A DNA stretch of 12,625 bases from Paracoccaceae bacterium (GTDB taxonomy: Bacteria; Pseudomonadota; Alphaproteobacteria; Rhodobacterales; Rhodobacteraceae): contig DOHJ01000239.1 in assembly GCA_003535335.1 (NCBI GenBank), forward strand, positions 1-12,625, in the 5' to 3' direction. Shown piece after piece: positions 1 through 7,190 of this stretch. The position numbers were made by a program, and so were the translations under genes. The notes under the pieces are model-generated. The model worked only from the letters and a program-made list of their open reading frames with translations, made no database searches and was not told where the DNA came from. Numbering within the stretch: position 1 is the stretch's first letter; every line of letters starts with the position of its first letter.

Positions 1-642
1 CGCGTTGGCATCAACACCCAGCGCTACACCACAAACGAAATCCGCCGCGTGGCGCGTTCAGCGTTCGAGCTGGCCAAAAAGCGGGCCAATCGCGTTTGTT
101 CGATGGAAAAAGCCAACGTGATGGAAAGCGGCATTTTGTGGCGCGAAGAAGTGCAGTGGGTGCATGATAATGAATACCCAGAGGTTGAGCTGAGCCACAT
201 GTACGCCGACAATGGCGGCATGCAACTGGTGCGCGCGCCCAAACAGTTTGACGTGATTGTCACCGATAATCTGTTTGGCGATATGCTGTCGGATGTGGCT
301 GCCATGCTGACCGGATCGCTTGGCATGTTGCCATCCGCCAGCCTTGGTGCGCCAATGGCCAACGGGCGACCCAAGGCGATGTATGAACCCGTGCACGGTT
401 CCGCCCCCGATATTGCCGGTCAAGGCAAGGCCAATCCCTGCGCCTGCATTCTTAGTTTTGCCATGGCCCTGCGCTATTCCTTTGAGCAAGGCGGCGAGGC
501 CGACAGGCTGGAAGCCGCGGTTGAAAAGGTGCTTGGCGACGGGGTACGCACGGCCGATCTGATGCAAGCCGGCGGCGCAACACCTGCCAGCACCAGTGAA
601 ATGGGTAACGCGGTTATTGCAGCACTTGACGCAAGTCTGTAG
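1..642 (+). CDS. leuB: 3-isopropylmalate dehydrogenase, C-terminal part (5' end outside window)
   Basis: LeuB oxidises and decarboxylates (2R,3S)-3-isopropylmalate with NAD+ in the cytoplasmic leucine pathway. The frame is open from base 1 to the TAG at 640-642, giving 213 residues of a protein usually near 370, so roughly the first 40% lies outside the window. Visible family landmarks are the KANVMES segment with the catalytic lysine, MYADN and [11 protein letters not shown] with the metal-binding aspartates, and the C-terminal [18 protein letters not shown] segment that shapes the adenine-binding loop. The protein reads without interruption. The closely related isocitrate and tartrate dehydrogenases are less likely because the long shared motif blocks match LeuB. 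A hairpin terminator follows directly, so this gene probably ends its transcription unit. Confidence 0.95.
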   Translation, partial: RVGINTQRYTTNEIRRVARSAFELAKKRANRVCSMEKANVMESGILWREEVQWVHDNEYPEVELSHMYADNGGMQLVRAPKQFDVIVTDNLFGDMLSDVAAMLTGSLGMLPSASLGAPMANGRPKAMYEPVHGSAPDIAGQGKANPCACILSFAMALRYSFEQGGEADRLEAAVEKVLGDGVRTADLMQAGGATPASTSEMGNAVIAALDASL

Positions 643-689
643 CGGCCTGAAACTTCAACCCGAGGCGGCCATTTCAGGCCGCCTTTTTT
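642..689 (+). terminator. Rho-independent terminator after leuB
   Basis: The compact hairpin is AGGCGGCC (663-670), loop ATTTCA, GGCCGCCT (677-684), followed by a T run to 689. A second, perfect 11-bp pairing shares the same 3' arm: GCGGCCTGAAA (642-652) with TTTCAGGCCGC (672-682). The two folds exclude each other. The short-loop hairpin next to the T run is the likely terminator; the longer pairing starts at the last base of the leuB stop codon. Confidence 0.88.
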
Positions 690-766
690 ATGCAGACAAA
701 ACTTGCGCCGCGACGAAAGCCAAGACAGGATGCACGCAGATAATTCTTTAAATAAGGACACCTGCC

Positions 767-1174
767 ATGGCCGCCATCCAGCCCCCCAAAGACCCGGAAT
801 CGAATCCGCGCGTCAAAGCCGTCTTTGACGACATCCGCAGCACTCGCAAATCGGATTTTATCAATAACATCTGGCGCTATCTGGCCGTTGACGCCGACAT
901 GCTGGAACGCACTTGGGCCGAGGTAAAGGCAGTGATGGCCACCCCGTCTGATCTGGATCCGTTAACCAAGGAATTGATTTATCTGGCCGTTTCAATCATC
1001 AATAATTGCGAATATTGCGTGCATTCCCATTCCACCGCCGCCCGTGCCAAGGGCATGACGCCATCCCAGCACGCCGAAGTCTTGCAAATCATCGCGCTGG
1101 CCGCCAAAACCAACCAGTTGTCAAACGCCATGCAGGTGCCGGTTGATCCTGAATTCATGCTATCCGGAGAATAG
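767..1174 (+). CDS. Carboxymuconolactone decarboxylase family (AhpD-like) protein
   Basis: This is a 135-residue cytoplasmic protein of the carboxymuconolactone decarboxylase/AhpD superfamily. The diagnostic helix carries C81-E-Y-C84-V-H86-S-H88, the CxxC plus histidine arrangement that in AhpD-type members forms a redox-active disulfide. True decarboxylases of the protocatechuate pathway lack this CxxC, so a thiol-redox or peroxide-related role is more likely than aromatic catabolism. The substrate is unknown. The ATG at 767 has AAGGA (754-758) 8 nt upstream, and the CDS starts after the leuB terminator, so it probably has its own promoter in 690-750; I see no convincing -35/-10 pair there. 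Its stop is 3 nt before the quinone oxidoreductase start and its last codons contain that gene's ribosome site, which points to co-translation. Confidence 0.88.
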   Translation: MAAIQPPKDPESNPRVKAVFDDIRSTRKSDFINNIWRYLAVDADMLERTWAEVKAVMATPSDLDPLTKELIYLAVSIINNCEYCVHSHSTAARAKGMTPSQHAEVLQIIALAAKTNQLSNAMQVPVDPEFMLSGE

Positions 1175-1177
1175 AAA

Positions 1178-2152
1178 ATGCCAATTGCAATCGTTGCCGA
1201 ACGAACCGGCGGACCCGAAATTTTGCGCCGGATTGAATTGCCAACCCCTGCCGCCGATGCGGGTCAGGTTTTGGTAAAGCACACCGCAATCGGGGTTAAT
1301 TTCATCGACACATATTTTCGCAGCGGTCTTTATCCTTGGCCGGTGGATCGTGACCTGATTCTGGGCAGTGAGGCGGCTGGCGTCGTGCTGGCGCTTGGTG
1401 AAAACGTCGATGGCTTTTCGGTTGGTGATCGCGTGGCCTACACCATCCCCAACGGAGCCTATGTGCAAACCCGCGCAATTGACGCCAAACATCTGGTAAA
1501 ACTACCCGATGCGGTAAGCGACGAGGTGGCCGCGGCGGCGATGTTAAAAGGGCTGACCGCGCATTATTTGCTGCACCGGTCATACCTGCCAAAAAAGGGC
1601 CAAACAGTGCTGTTTCATGCCGCTGCCGGCGGTGTTGGTTTGATCGCCGGCCAATGGCTGGCAGCCAAAGGTGTAACCGCGATTGGCACGGCAGGCGGGC
1701 CTGAAAAATGCGCGTTGGCCGCCAAACATGGTTATGCGCATGTGATCGATTACCGCGCTGAAAATTTCGAGGAACGGGTAAAAGAAATTACCGGTGGTGC
1801 CGGTGTGGATGCGGTTTATGATTCTGTTGGCAAAGACACCATTGCCGGATCAATGGCCTGTCTGAAAACCTTTGGTACTTTGGTGAATTTCGGTCAATCC
1901 TCGGGCCCGTATCTGGATTTCAAGCTGTCTGATCTGGCCGCCGGATCCTTCACCGTCACCCGCCCGGTGCTGTTTCATTTCACGGCTGATCGCAACTATC
2001 TGGAAACAGCCTCGGCCGATTTGTTCGAAATGATCCAAAACCGGACATTGCAGATCAAGATAAATCAACGCTACTCTCTGGCAAATGCAGCCGATGCGCA
2101 CCGCGCGCTCGAGGGGCGAAAAACAACTGGATCAACAGTTTTGATCCCTTAA
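1178..2152 (+). CDS. NADPH:quinone oxidoreductase, zeta-crystallin type (MDR superfamily)
   Basis: This 324-residue zinc-free medium-chain dehydrogenase/reductase probably reduces quinones or activated alkenes with NADPH in the cytoplasm. The N-terminal GroES-like half carries NFIDTYFRSGLY (41-52), the quinone-oxidoreductase signature, followed by the LGSEAAGVV turn near 62-70. The Rossmann half has AAAGGVG at 148-154, the dinucleotide-binding loop. The cysteine ligands of zinc alcohol dehydrogenases are absent, as expected for this subgroup. Length is normal for the family (about 320-330). The start at 1178 is supported by GGAG (1166-1169) 8 nt upstream, inside the end of the preceding gene. 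It lies in a unit with an AhpD-like protein and an aminotransferase, which fits redox or detoxification housekeeping without fixing a substrate. qor would be the closest symbol, but orthology to E. coli Qor is not shown. Confidence 0.9.
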   Translation: MPIAIVAERTGGPEILRRIELPTPAADAGQVLVKHTAIGVNFIDTYFRSGLYPWPVDRDLILGSEAAGVVLALGENVDGFSVGDRVAYTIPNGAYVQTRAIDAKHLVKLPDAVSDEVAAAAMLKGLTAHYLLHRSYLPKKGQTVLFHAAAGGVGLIAGQWLAAKGVTAIGTAGGPEKCALAAKHGYAHVIDYRAENFEERVKEITGGAGVDAVYDSVGKDTIAGSMACLKTFGTLVNFGQSSGPYLDFKLSDLAAGSFTVTRPVLFHFTADRNYLETASADLFEMIQNRTLQIKINQRYSLANAADAHRALEGRKTTGSTVLIP

Positions 2153-2168
2153 GGCAAGGAAATTAACA

Positions 2169-3026
2169 ATGGCAGTGGGCAAAGTCATCTGGACCTATTT
2201 TAACGACGCATGGCATCAGGGCGATTTAGCTGTGATGAATGCAGCAGATCACGGTACTTGGCTGGGATCGCTGGTATTTGACGGCGCACGTTCCTTTGAG
2301 GGCGTGGTGCCGGATCTGGGGCCACATTGCCAGCGCGCAAATGATTCTGCCCACGCATTGGGCCTGAAACCGACCTTGAGCGCGCAGGAAATGATCGACC
2401 TGACCATGCAGGGGTTAGAGAAATTTGCACCGGACGCGGCGGTTTACATCCGGCCGATGTATTGGTCCAAAGAAGGCGGGCCGGGCGTGGTTGTGCCTGA
2501 TCCTCACTCAACTATTTTCTGCCTGTGTCTGGAGCAAATCCCGATGGCCCCGGCTGACGCATCGCAAACACTGGGCCGCACACAGTTTGTCAGACCCATG
2601 ATCAGCATGGCACCGGTTAACGCAAAGGCCGCCTGCCTTTACCCCAACAACGGCCGGATGATCCGCGAGGCGCAGGCCCGCGGATTTAACAACGCCATTG
2701 TCGCCGATGCTTTGGGAAATGTCGCCGAAAGCGCCACTGCCAATATTTTTCTGGTCAAGGATGGCGTGGTAAAAACGCCGGTTCCAAACGGCACATTCCT
2801 GAACGGAATTACCCGACAAAGGGTGATCCAGCTGCTGCGCAAGGCCGGTTATCCGGTTGAGGAATGCACGCTTGGATTTGGTGATTTTGATGTGGCCGAC
2901 GAGGTATTTCTAACCGGAAATATTTCAAAAATCACCCCGATCAGTAAAATCGAGGATCGCGCGTTTGCCATCGGGCCAGTTACGAAAATGGCGCGTGAAC
3001 TTTATTGGCAATGGGCCAAGAGTTAA
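2169..3026 (+). CDS. Class IV PLP-dependent aminotransferase, branched-chain type
   Basis: This is a 285-residue fold-type IV aminotransferase, the group that holds branched-chain, D-amino-acid and (R)-amine transaminases. Lys153 in PVNAKAACLYPNN is the expected Schiff-base lysine, and ESATANIFLV (187-196) is the class IV signature with the PLP-nitrogen glutamate E187. LTGN (248-251) sits where family members bind the cofactor phosphate. The N-terminal substrate loop reads LVFDGARSFEG (35-45) rather than the SVFEGIR-type loop of canonical IlvE, so the substrate is uncertain; branched-chain amino acids are the default assignment, with D-amino acids or amines as alternatives. ATG at 2169 has AAGGA (2156-2160) 8 nt upstream. 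It is the last gene of the + strand unit, 16 nt after the quinone oxidoreductase. No clear terminator follows. Confidence 0.87.
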   Translation: MAVGKVIWTYFNDAWHQGDLAVMNAADHGTWLGSLVFDGARSFEGVVPDLGPHCQRANDSAHALGLKPTLSAQEMIDLTMQGLEKFAPDAAVYIRPMYWSKEGGPGVVVPDPHSTIFCLCLEQIPMAPADASQTLGRTQFVRPMISMAPVNAKAACLYPNNGRMIREAQARGFNNAIVADALGNVAESATANIFLVKDGVVKTPVPNGTFLNGITRQRVIQLLRKAGYPVEECTLGFGDFDVADEVFLTGNISKITPISKIEDRAFAIGPVTKMARELYWQWAKS

Positions 3027-3376
3027 GGAATTCGGGAAGGCACGGTGCCAGAATTTCAGCATCGTTCTCCCGATAGTTTAAACCATCGCAAAAATACGGG
3101 CAGGACCGCCGGTGCCACCGCGATGTTTGGGCGCACCGATCACCAGCGTTGCACCTGCGGCGGGAACTTTATTCAGATTGGCCAGATTTTAGATGCCAAA
3201 CCGTCCGGGTGGCAGCCAAGCGTAATGGGTGGCAAAATCGGCCGAAATTCCGTGATCCAGCGACAGGGTATAACACAGATTTCAATCCTCCCAATTTGTT
3301 ATGTTTGATCAGCTTGGCCGCAAACGTCCAAATCGGAAGAATTATTATTTTCGTGCCAGCTTCAATGCCGCAGAAC
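3027..3376. other. Convergence zone without an intact gene
   Basis: The aminotransferase (+) and the nar operon (-) end facing each other across about 350 bases. The main recognisable content is a degraded cyclase-family C-terminus on the - strand (3078-3281). The 92 bases between that remnant and the isomerase stop (3285-3376) are AT-rich in part and show no family resemblance in any frame. Small inverted repeats (3029-3033 with 3051-3055; 3032-3037 with 3068-3073) lack a T run, so I do not call a terminator for either operon. Confidence 0.7.
3078..3281 (-). pseudogene. C-terminal remnant of a cyclase / arylformamidase-like metal-dependent hydrolase
   Basis: Reading the - strand from 3281 to the TAA at 3080-3078 gives about 67 codons in one frame that look like the end of a cyclase-family protein (Pfam Cyclase, related to kynurenine formamidase). 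The frame contains TLSLDHGISADFATHYAWLP, then PGRFGI, a TAA at 3191-3189, NLANLNKVPAAGATLVIG, and APKHRGGTGGPARIFAMV before the natural stop. Family members usually have a glutamate at the interrupted place (FGxEgLxNLd), so GAA to TAA would explain the stop. Another in-frame stop (TGA, 3284-3282) bounds it upstream, and nothing before that resembles the missing 180 or so residues that hold the metal site. It therefore lacks its start and active site and is interrupted. Family assignment is from motif memory, not a search. Confidence 0.72.
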
Positions 3377-4177
3377 TCAGGCTGCGAAATCCATTTTAAT
3401 GCCGACAATTTCGGCCTTGGCAACAAGCTCACTCACAAACGCATTCGCGCCATTGACCCACTCGACCTTCTCCAGCATTTCCCTAAGCTGCACTTTTACC
3501 TGCTCGAAGGGTAAAATTTCACCGGGTGCTTTGGCGTTCATTCGCAAAATATGGATGCCGTAACGGGTCTCGACTGGTTCAAAACAGAGTTTTCCCGCTT
3601 CCAATTTATCCATTGCTGCCTCAAATTCAGGCACCGTATCCCCCGTGGTCAGCTGGCCAAGTTGCCCGTCCATATCCTTGGACGGACATTCGCTTAGTTC
3701 ACGCGCCATCTGACCAAAACCTCTTGGCGAAACCCGCAGTGAATCAAGCACAGTTTCGGCCTTCATCAAAGCTTCATTGCGGGCCTTTACATCATCCGGG
3801 GCCGCCGTAAACAAGATATGCGCCGGCTCATACAATGTAGGTGAACAAAACATCTGGGTGCGTTCATTATAAAGTCGTCTCATCGCATCTTCGGTTGGCT
3901 GTCGAACCTGAACCCCCAAATCCAGCAAGTCACGGATCATGGCATCATCATCCGTTTCAAACTTGCCCGGCTCCAGTTCTGCCGGGTGTGGCTGCAAGTC
4001 ACGCCTGCGCGCTTCTTGCAACAACAATTCGCGGATCACCAAGGCCCGCGCGGCAGCACGCCACGCCAAGCCCGGTTTGCCTTTGGGAACACTGTGGTTC
4101 TGCGCCTCGTTGGCAATGTCATCAGAGCTTATTTCCAACCCATTCACCATAACCGCAGGAAATAGCGGGTTTGCCAT
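3377..4177 (-). CDS. Parvulin-type peptidyl-prolyl cis-trans isomerase in the nar operon
   Basis: This 266-residue protein isomerises Xaa-Pro bonds and probably assists folding of the nitrate reductase. The N-terminal ~110 residues are helical and charged, like the SurA/NifM-type arm. The PpiC rotamase domain spans about 115-215 (EPAHILF, LSECPSKDMDGQLGQL, VPEFEAAMDKLEAGK, TRYGIHILRM). There is no signal peptide or membrane segment, so it should act in the cytoplasm, where NarGH is assembled, unlike periplasmic SurA or PpiD. Its ATG overlaps the narI stop by one base (TAATG), with GGAG (4186-4189) 8 nt upstream inside narI. A PpiC-type gene directly after narI is also known from Pseudomonas nar operons. 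It is the last gene of the operon and ends at a TGA (3379-3377). A role in NarGHI maturation is inference from position. Confidence 0.9.
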   Translation of the reverse strand: MANPLFPAVMVNGLEISSDDIANEAQNHSVPKGKPGLAWRAAARALVIRELLLQEARRRDLQPHPAELEPGKFETDDDAMIRDLLDLGVQVRQPTEDAMRRLYNERTQMFCSPTLYEPAHILFTAAPDDVKARNEALMKAETVLDSLRVSPRGFGQMARELSECPSKDMDGQLGQLTTGDTVPEFEAAMDKLEAGKLCFEPVETRYGIHILRMNAKAPGEILPFEQVKVQLREMLEKVEWVNGANAFVSELVAKAEIVGIKMDFAA

Positions 4178-4920
4178 TAGCGTTTCTCCAACCGGTCAAG
4201 ACGTCCAACACGCATCTTTTTCGAGCGCGCGCTTTGATGGCGCGAACGCACGATCTGATAACCAGGGCGCAATTGCGGAACCATATAACGGATAGGCACC
4301 GACAACATATGCACAAGCCGGGTGAAGGGGAACAACAAAAAGATCGTCAGGCCCAGCAGCAGGTGTATTTTAAAGATGATGTGCACATCGACAATATAGC
4401 TGGCTGCGTCACCGTCAAAATAGAATATCCCCTGTGCCCAGTTCATGAATTTCACCATTTCATGACCATCCAGATGATCCAGCGAAAGGATGATCGTGCT
4501 AAGACCCAGCAGCAGCTGGATCATCAGCAAAATTAAAATCCATGTATCACTAAAGGTCGACGTGGCGCGGATGCGGCTATCAAATAAACGGCGGTGCAAC
4601 AGCATTGAGCCACCGGCCAGACACAGCAAACCAAAAATACCACCGGCAACAACCGCCAGTATTTGTTTTGCACCGTGGCTAACGCCCAAAGCGTCAAAGA
4701 CGACAATGGGTGTCAGCAAACCAACCAAATGGCCGGCAAAAATACCCAAGATGCCAACGTGAAACATAATCGAGCCCACAATCAGCTGCTTGCGCCGCAA
4801 AAGTTGGCTGGAAGATGTTTTCCAAGTGTAGGGGTCGCGCTCAAAACGCAAAACCGAGCCCCAGAATAAAATTGTCAAGGCGATGTATGGGAAAGTACCA
4901 AACAAAAATTCATGCATCAT
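4177..4920 (-). CDS. narI: Respiratory nitrate reductase gamma subunit (cytochrome b)
   Basis: NarI is the membrane anchor that oxidises quinol at the periplasmic side and passes electrons through two b hemes to NarH. The 247 residues show five hydrophobic helices. Heme ligands expected from E. coli NarI (H56, H66, H187, H205) are matched by H54 and H64 in FHVGILGIFAGHLVG and by H186 (FKIHLLLG) and H204 (RLVHMLS). The C-terminus after the last helix is a basic tail of about 25 residues (RSRHQSARSKKMRVGR), making the protein roughly 20 longer than E. coli NarI. The start is ATG at 4920-4918; a second ATG follows at once (MMHEF), so the start could be one codon later. AAGGAG at 4934-4929 lies 8 nt from the first ATG and includes bases of the narJ stop codon. 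Confidence 0.96.
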   Translation of the reverse strand: MMHEFLFGTFPYIALTILFWGSVLRFERDPYTWKTSSSQLLRRKQLIVGSIMFHVGILGIFAGHLVGLLTPIVVFDALGVSHGAKQILAVVAGGIFGLLCLAGGSMLLHRRLFDSRIRATSTFSDTWILILLMIQLLLGLSTIILSLDHLDGHEMVKFMNWAQGIFYFDGDAASYIVDVHIIFKIHLLLGLTIFLLFPFTRLVHMLSVPIRYMVPQLRPGYQIVRSRHQSARSKKMRVGRLDRLEKR

Positions 4921-4928
4921 GTCTTTGG

Positions 4929-4934
4929 CTCCTT
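4929..4934 (-). promoter_or_regulatory. narI ribosome binding site fused to narJ stop
   Basis: On the - strand the narJ stop and the Shine-Dalgarno form TAAGGAG (4935-4929), so terminating ribosomes sit on the initiation signal of narI. The spacer to ATG is 8 nt. This fixes the narI start and suggests coupled translation. Confidence 0.8.
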
Positions 4935-5634
4935 ATTGTGCCGCTTCGGGCGGCGCGTTGCGTGGGATGTCCATGTTTGCGAGAATATCGCGCACTTGTG
5001 GGCAACCTGCGTTCGGATCTGGACCGAAAGTAACTTCGGCTTCTTCCCAAACCTCGTCCAGTGCTTCCAGATCATCGGGATCATCTTCTTTGACCGCCAA
5101 AAGCTCTGCTACGATTTCCTGGTCCGGAACAGTATCGGCAATGTGCAGGAGGGCTGCAAAAGCAGACGCATAAATGCTTTCGCGACGCGACAGGCGCGTT
5201 TTCAGCACTTCCAGTATATGCGCCGCATCTGCGAGCACCTCCTGCGCCTCGGCAACGGGACGCATTGCGAGGAATTCCAGTAAAACCGGGATGTTGTCCG
5301 GTAACTCGGTTGTGTGTGGCTCAAAGCCCGCAGCCCGGTAGGTTTCTAGCAAATCCACCATTGCAGGGCCGCGATCACGGCTATCACCATGAACATGTTC
5401 AAACAGGTTCAGGTTCAGGGATCCGGTGCGGTCAAACATGCTGACAAAGACTTCTTGCAAATCAAATATATCACCATCGGCGAAATGGTTAATCAACCGG
5501 ATTAAACCATCTGCCGTTTCGGCATTCAACAATTTGTCTTGCTTAACAGCCGCTGTCAGCTCATCGCGTGCCTCTTGCAACTCGGCCGAAGGATAGCTGA
5601 GCAATGCCGAAATCACCTTGAGGGAAATAATCAT
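4933..5634 (-). CDS. narJ: Nitrate reductase assembly chaperone (delta subunit)
   Basis: NarJ is a cytoplasmic TorD/NarJ-family chaperone that holds NarGH while the Mo cofactor and Fe-S clusters are inserted, and is not part of the final enzyme. The chosen start gives 233 residues, close to E. coli NarJ (236). Family landmarks are LLSYP (11-15), FVSMFDRT (63-70), LFEHVHGDSRDRG (77-89), the NarJ hallmark, and LPDNIPVLLEFL (111-122). The C-terminal third is acidic. The frame stays open 36 codons further upstream into narH, but ATG at 5634-5632 is preferred: it overlaps the narH stop as TAATG and has a strong AAGGAGG 7 nt upstream, and the protein then begins MIISLKVISALLSYP as the family does. 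Confidence 0.95.
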   Translation of the reverse strand: MIISLKVISALLSYPSAELQEARDELTAAVKQDKLLNAETADGLIRLINHFADGDIFDLQEVFVSMFDRTGSLNLNLFEHVHGDSRDRGPAMVDLLETYRAAGFEPHTTELPDNIPVLLEFLAMRPVAEAQEVLADAAHILEVLKTRLSRRESIYASAFAALLHIADTVPDQEIVAELLAVKEDDPDDLEALDEVWEEAEVTFGPDPNAGCPQVRDILANMDIPRNAPPEAAQ

Positions 5635-7190
5635 TACAATACCTCCTTGGATGCACTTGGCACGGTTGGAACCACAAATTCGGACTCGTTTTTCTTTTGC
5701 TTGCCACCAAACATCGAACTCGATCCGATACCGGTGGAACACCCGTTACCATCGGTAAAGCCACAGCCACTGCGGATATCCATGGCATGTTCCGCATGTT
5801 CGCGGTGCGCCGTTGGAATAACAAAGCGGTCCTCGTAATTGGCAATAGACATGATGTGATACATGTCCTCGATCAAATCCGGCGTCATGCCAACCCGTTC
5901 GGCGATGCTTTTGTCAATCACGCCATCCACAGTTTTCGAGCGCATATACGAGCGCATTGCCAGCATGCGTTCCAGCGCAACAACAACAGGTTCTTCGTCA
6001 CCCGCAGTTAACATGTTGGCCAGATACCGCACCGGAATCCGCAAGGATTTCACATCCGGCATATCGACATCGGTCATGCCAATTGCGCCGGCTTCGGCAG
6101 CATTCTGGATCGGGCTAAGCGGTGGAATATACCAAACCATCGGCAATGTGCGATATTCAGGATGCAGCGGAAACGCAATTTTCCAATCCATCGCCATCTT
6201 GTAAACCGGTGATTTCTGGGCTGACTTAATCCAGTCTTGCGGCACGCCATCCTCAAGCGCCTGTTGCTGAACAGCAGGATCATGCGGGTCAAGGAACATT
6301 TCCAGCTGATCGTAATATAGATCTTTTTCATTTGGCGTATTTGCCATTTCCGCGATCCGGTCGGCATCATATAAAACCACACCCAGATAGCGGATACGCC
6401 CAACGCAGGTTTCCGAACAAACCGTTGGCATGCCGGATTCAATACGCGGATAACAGAAGGTACATTTTTCCGATTTGCCGCTTTCCCAGTTGTAGTAGAT
6501 TTTCTTGTAGGGACAGCCGGAAATACACATCCGCCAACCGCGGCATTTTTCCTGATCGATCAGAACAATGCCGTCCTCTTCGCGTTTATAAATCGCGCCG
6601 GACGGGCAGGATGCAACGCAAGCCGGGTTTAGACAATGTTCGCAAAGCCGTGGCAAATACATCATGAATGTATTTTCGTATTCACCATAGATTTCCTTTT
6701 GGATACCTTCAAAATTATAATCTTTGCTACGCTTTGAAAACTCGCCACCCAGAATTTCTTCCCAGTTCGGACCCCATTCGATTTTCTCGATCCGCTCGCC
6801 GGTAATCAACGAGTAAGGCCGCGCAACCGGAAAGGTTTCCATTTCAGGTGCCGATTGCAAGTGACCGTGGTCAAACCCGAACGGCTCGTAGTAATCATCG
6901 ATTTCCGGCAGATCAGGGTTACCAAAAATATTGGACAGAATGCGCCATTTCGCACCCTGTCTTGGCTGCAATTTACCGCTTTTAGTGCGGATCCAGCCAC
7001 CGTTCCATTTGTTTTGGTTTTCCCAATCTTTCGGGTAACCAATGCCGGGTTTTGATTCAACATTGTTAAACCAGGCGTATTCAACACCTTCACGGCTGGT
7101 CCAGACGTTTTTACACGTCACCGAACAAGTGTGGCACCCGATACATTTATCCAGGTTCAACACCATTCCTATTTGCGCACGGATTTTCAT
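5634..7190 (-). CDS. narH: Respiratory nitrate reductase beta subunit (Fe-S protein)
   Basis: NarH carries electrons from the NarI hemes to NarG on the cytoplasmic face of the membrane. At 518 residues it matches the family (E. coli 512). All cluster ligands are present: C16-C19-C22-C26; C183-C186-C191-C195; C216-W219-C222-C226; C243-C246-C258-C262. The tryptophan at 219, in place of a cysteine, is the known feature that makes one cluster [3Fe-4S], so this is a standard three [4Fe-4S] plus one [3Fe-4S] subunit. The start at 7190 overlaps the narG stop in an ATGA (4 nt) and has AAGGAGG (7204-7198) 7 nt upstream. Its own TAA overlaps the narJ ATG. The C-terminal ~45 residues are Gly/Ser-rich and charged (with CGFTDGNGCSTG) and more variable than the core. 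Confidence 0.97.
   Translation of the reverse strand: MKIRAQIGMVLNLDKCIGCHTCSVTCKNVWTSREGVEYAWFNNVESKPGIGYPKDWENQNKWNGGWIRTKSGKLQPRQGAKWRILSNIFGNPDLPEIDDYYEPFGFDHGHLQSAPEMETFPVARPYSLITGERIEKIEWGPNWEEILGGEFSKRSKDYNFEGIQKEIYGEYENTFMMYLPRLCEHCLNPACVASCPSGAIYKREEDGIVLIDQEKCRGWRMCISGCPYKKIYYNWESGKSEKCTFCYPRIESGMPTVCSETCVGRIRYLGVVLYDADRIAEMANTPNEKDLYYDQLEMFLDPHDPAVQQQALEDGVPQDWIKSAQKSPVYKMAMDWKIAFPLHPEYRTLPMVWYIPPLSPIQNAAEAGAIGMTDVDMPDVKSLRIPVRYLANMLTAGDEEPVVVALERMLAMRSYMRSKTVDGVIDKSIAERVGMTPDLIEDMYHIMSIANYEDRFVIPTAHREHAEHAMDIRSGCGFTDGNGCSTGIGSSSMFGGKQKKNESEFVVPTVPSASKEVL
5642..5648 (-). promoter_or_regulatory. narJ ribosome binding site
   Basis: AAGGAGG on the - strand lies inside the last codons of narH, 7 nt before the ATG at 5634. 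It decides the narJ start against a 36-codon longer frame that would lie wholly in narH. Confidence 0.85.

Noticed and set aside
3029..3073. Terminator for the + strand unit after the aminotransferase
   Set aside because: Only 5-6 bp arms with long or interrupted loops and no T run.
3045..3308. Possible small + strand genes after the aminotransferase (two overlapping open frames)
   Set aside because: No ribosome site, unusual composition, and they run antisense to the recognisable cyclase remnant.
3169..3432. 87-codon open frame on the - strand spanning the end of the isomerase and the gap
   Set aside because: It is in a different frame from the cyclase-like remnant, overlaps the isomerase gene and shows no family resemblance; its sequence is explained by the pseudogene in the neighbouring frame.
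4933..5742. Longer narJ start 36 codons upstream
   Set aside because: It would lie wholly inside narH, lacks family similarity in the added part, and is beaten by ATG 5634 with AAGGAGG and the TAATG overlap.
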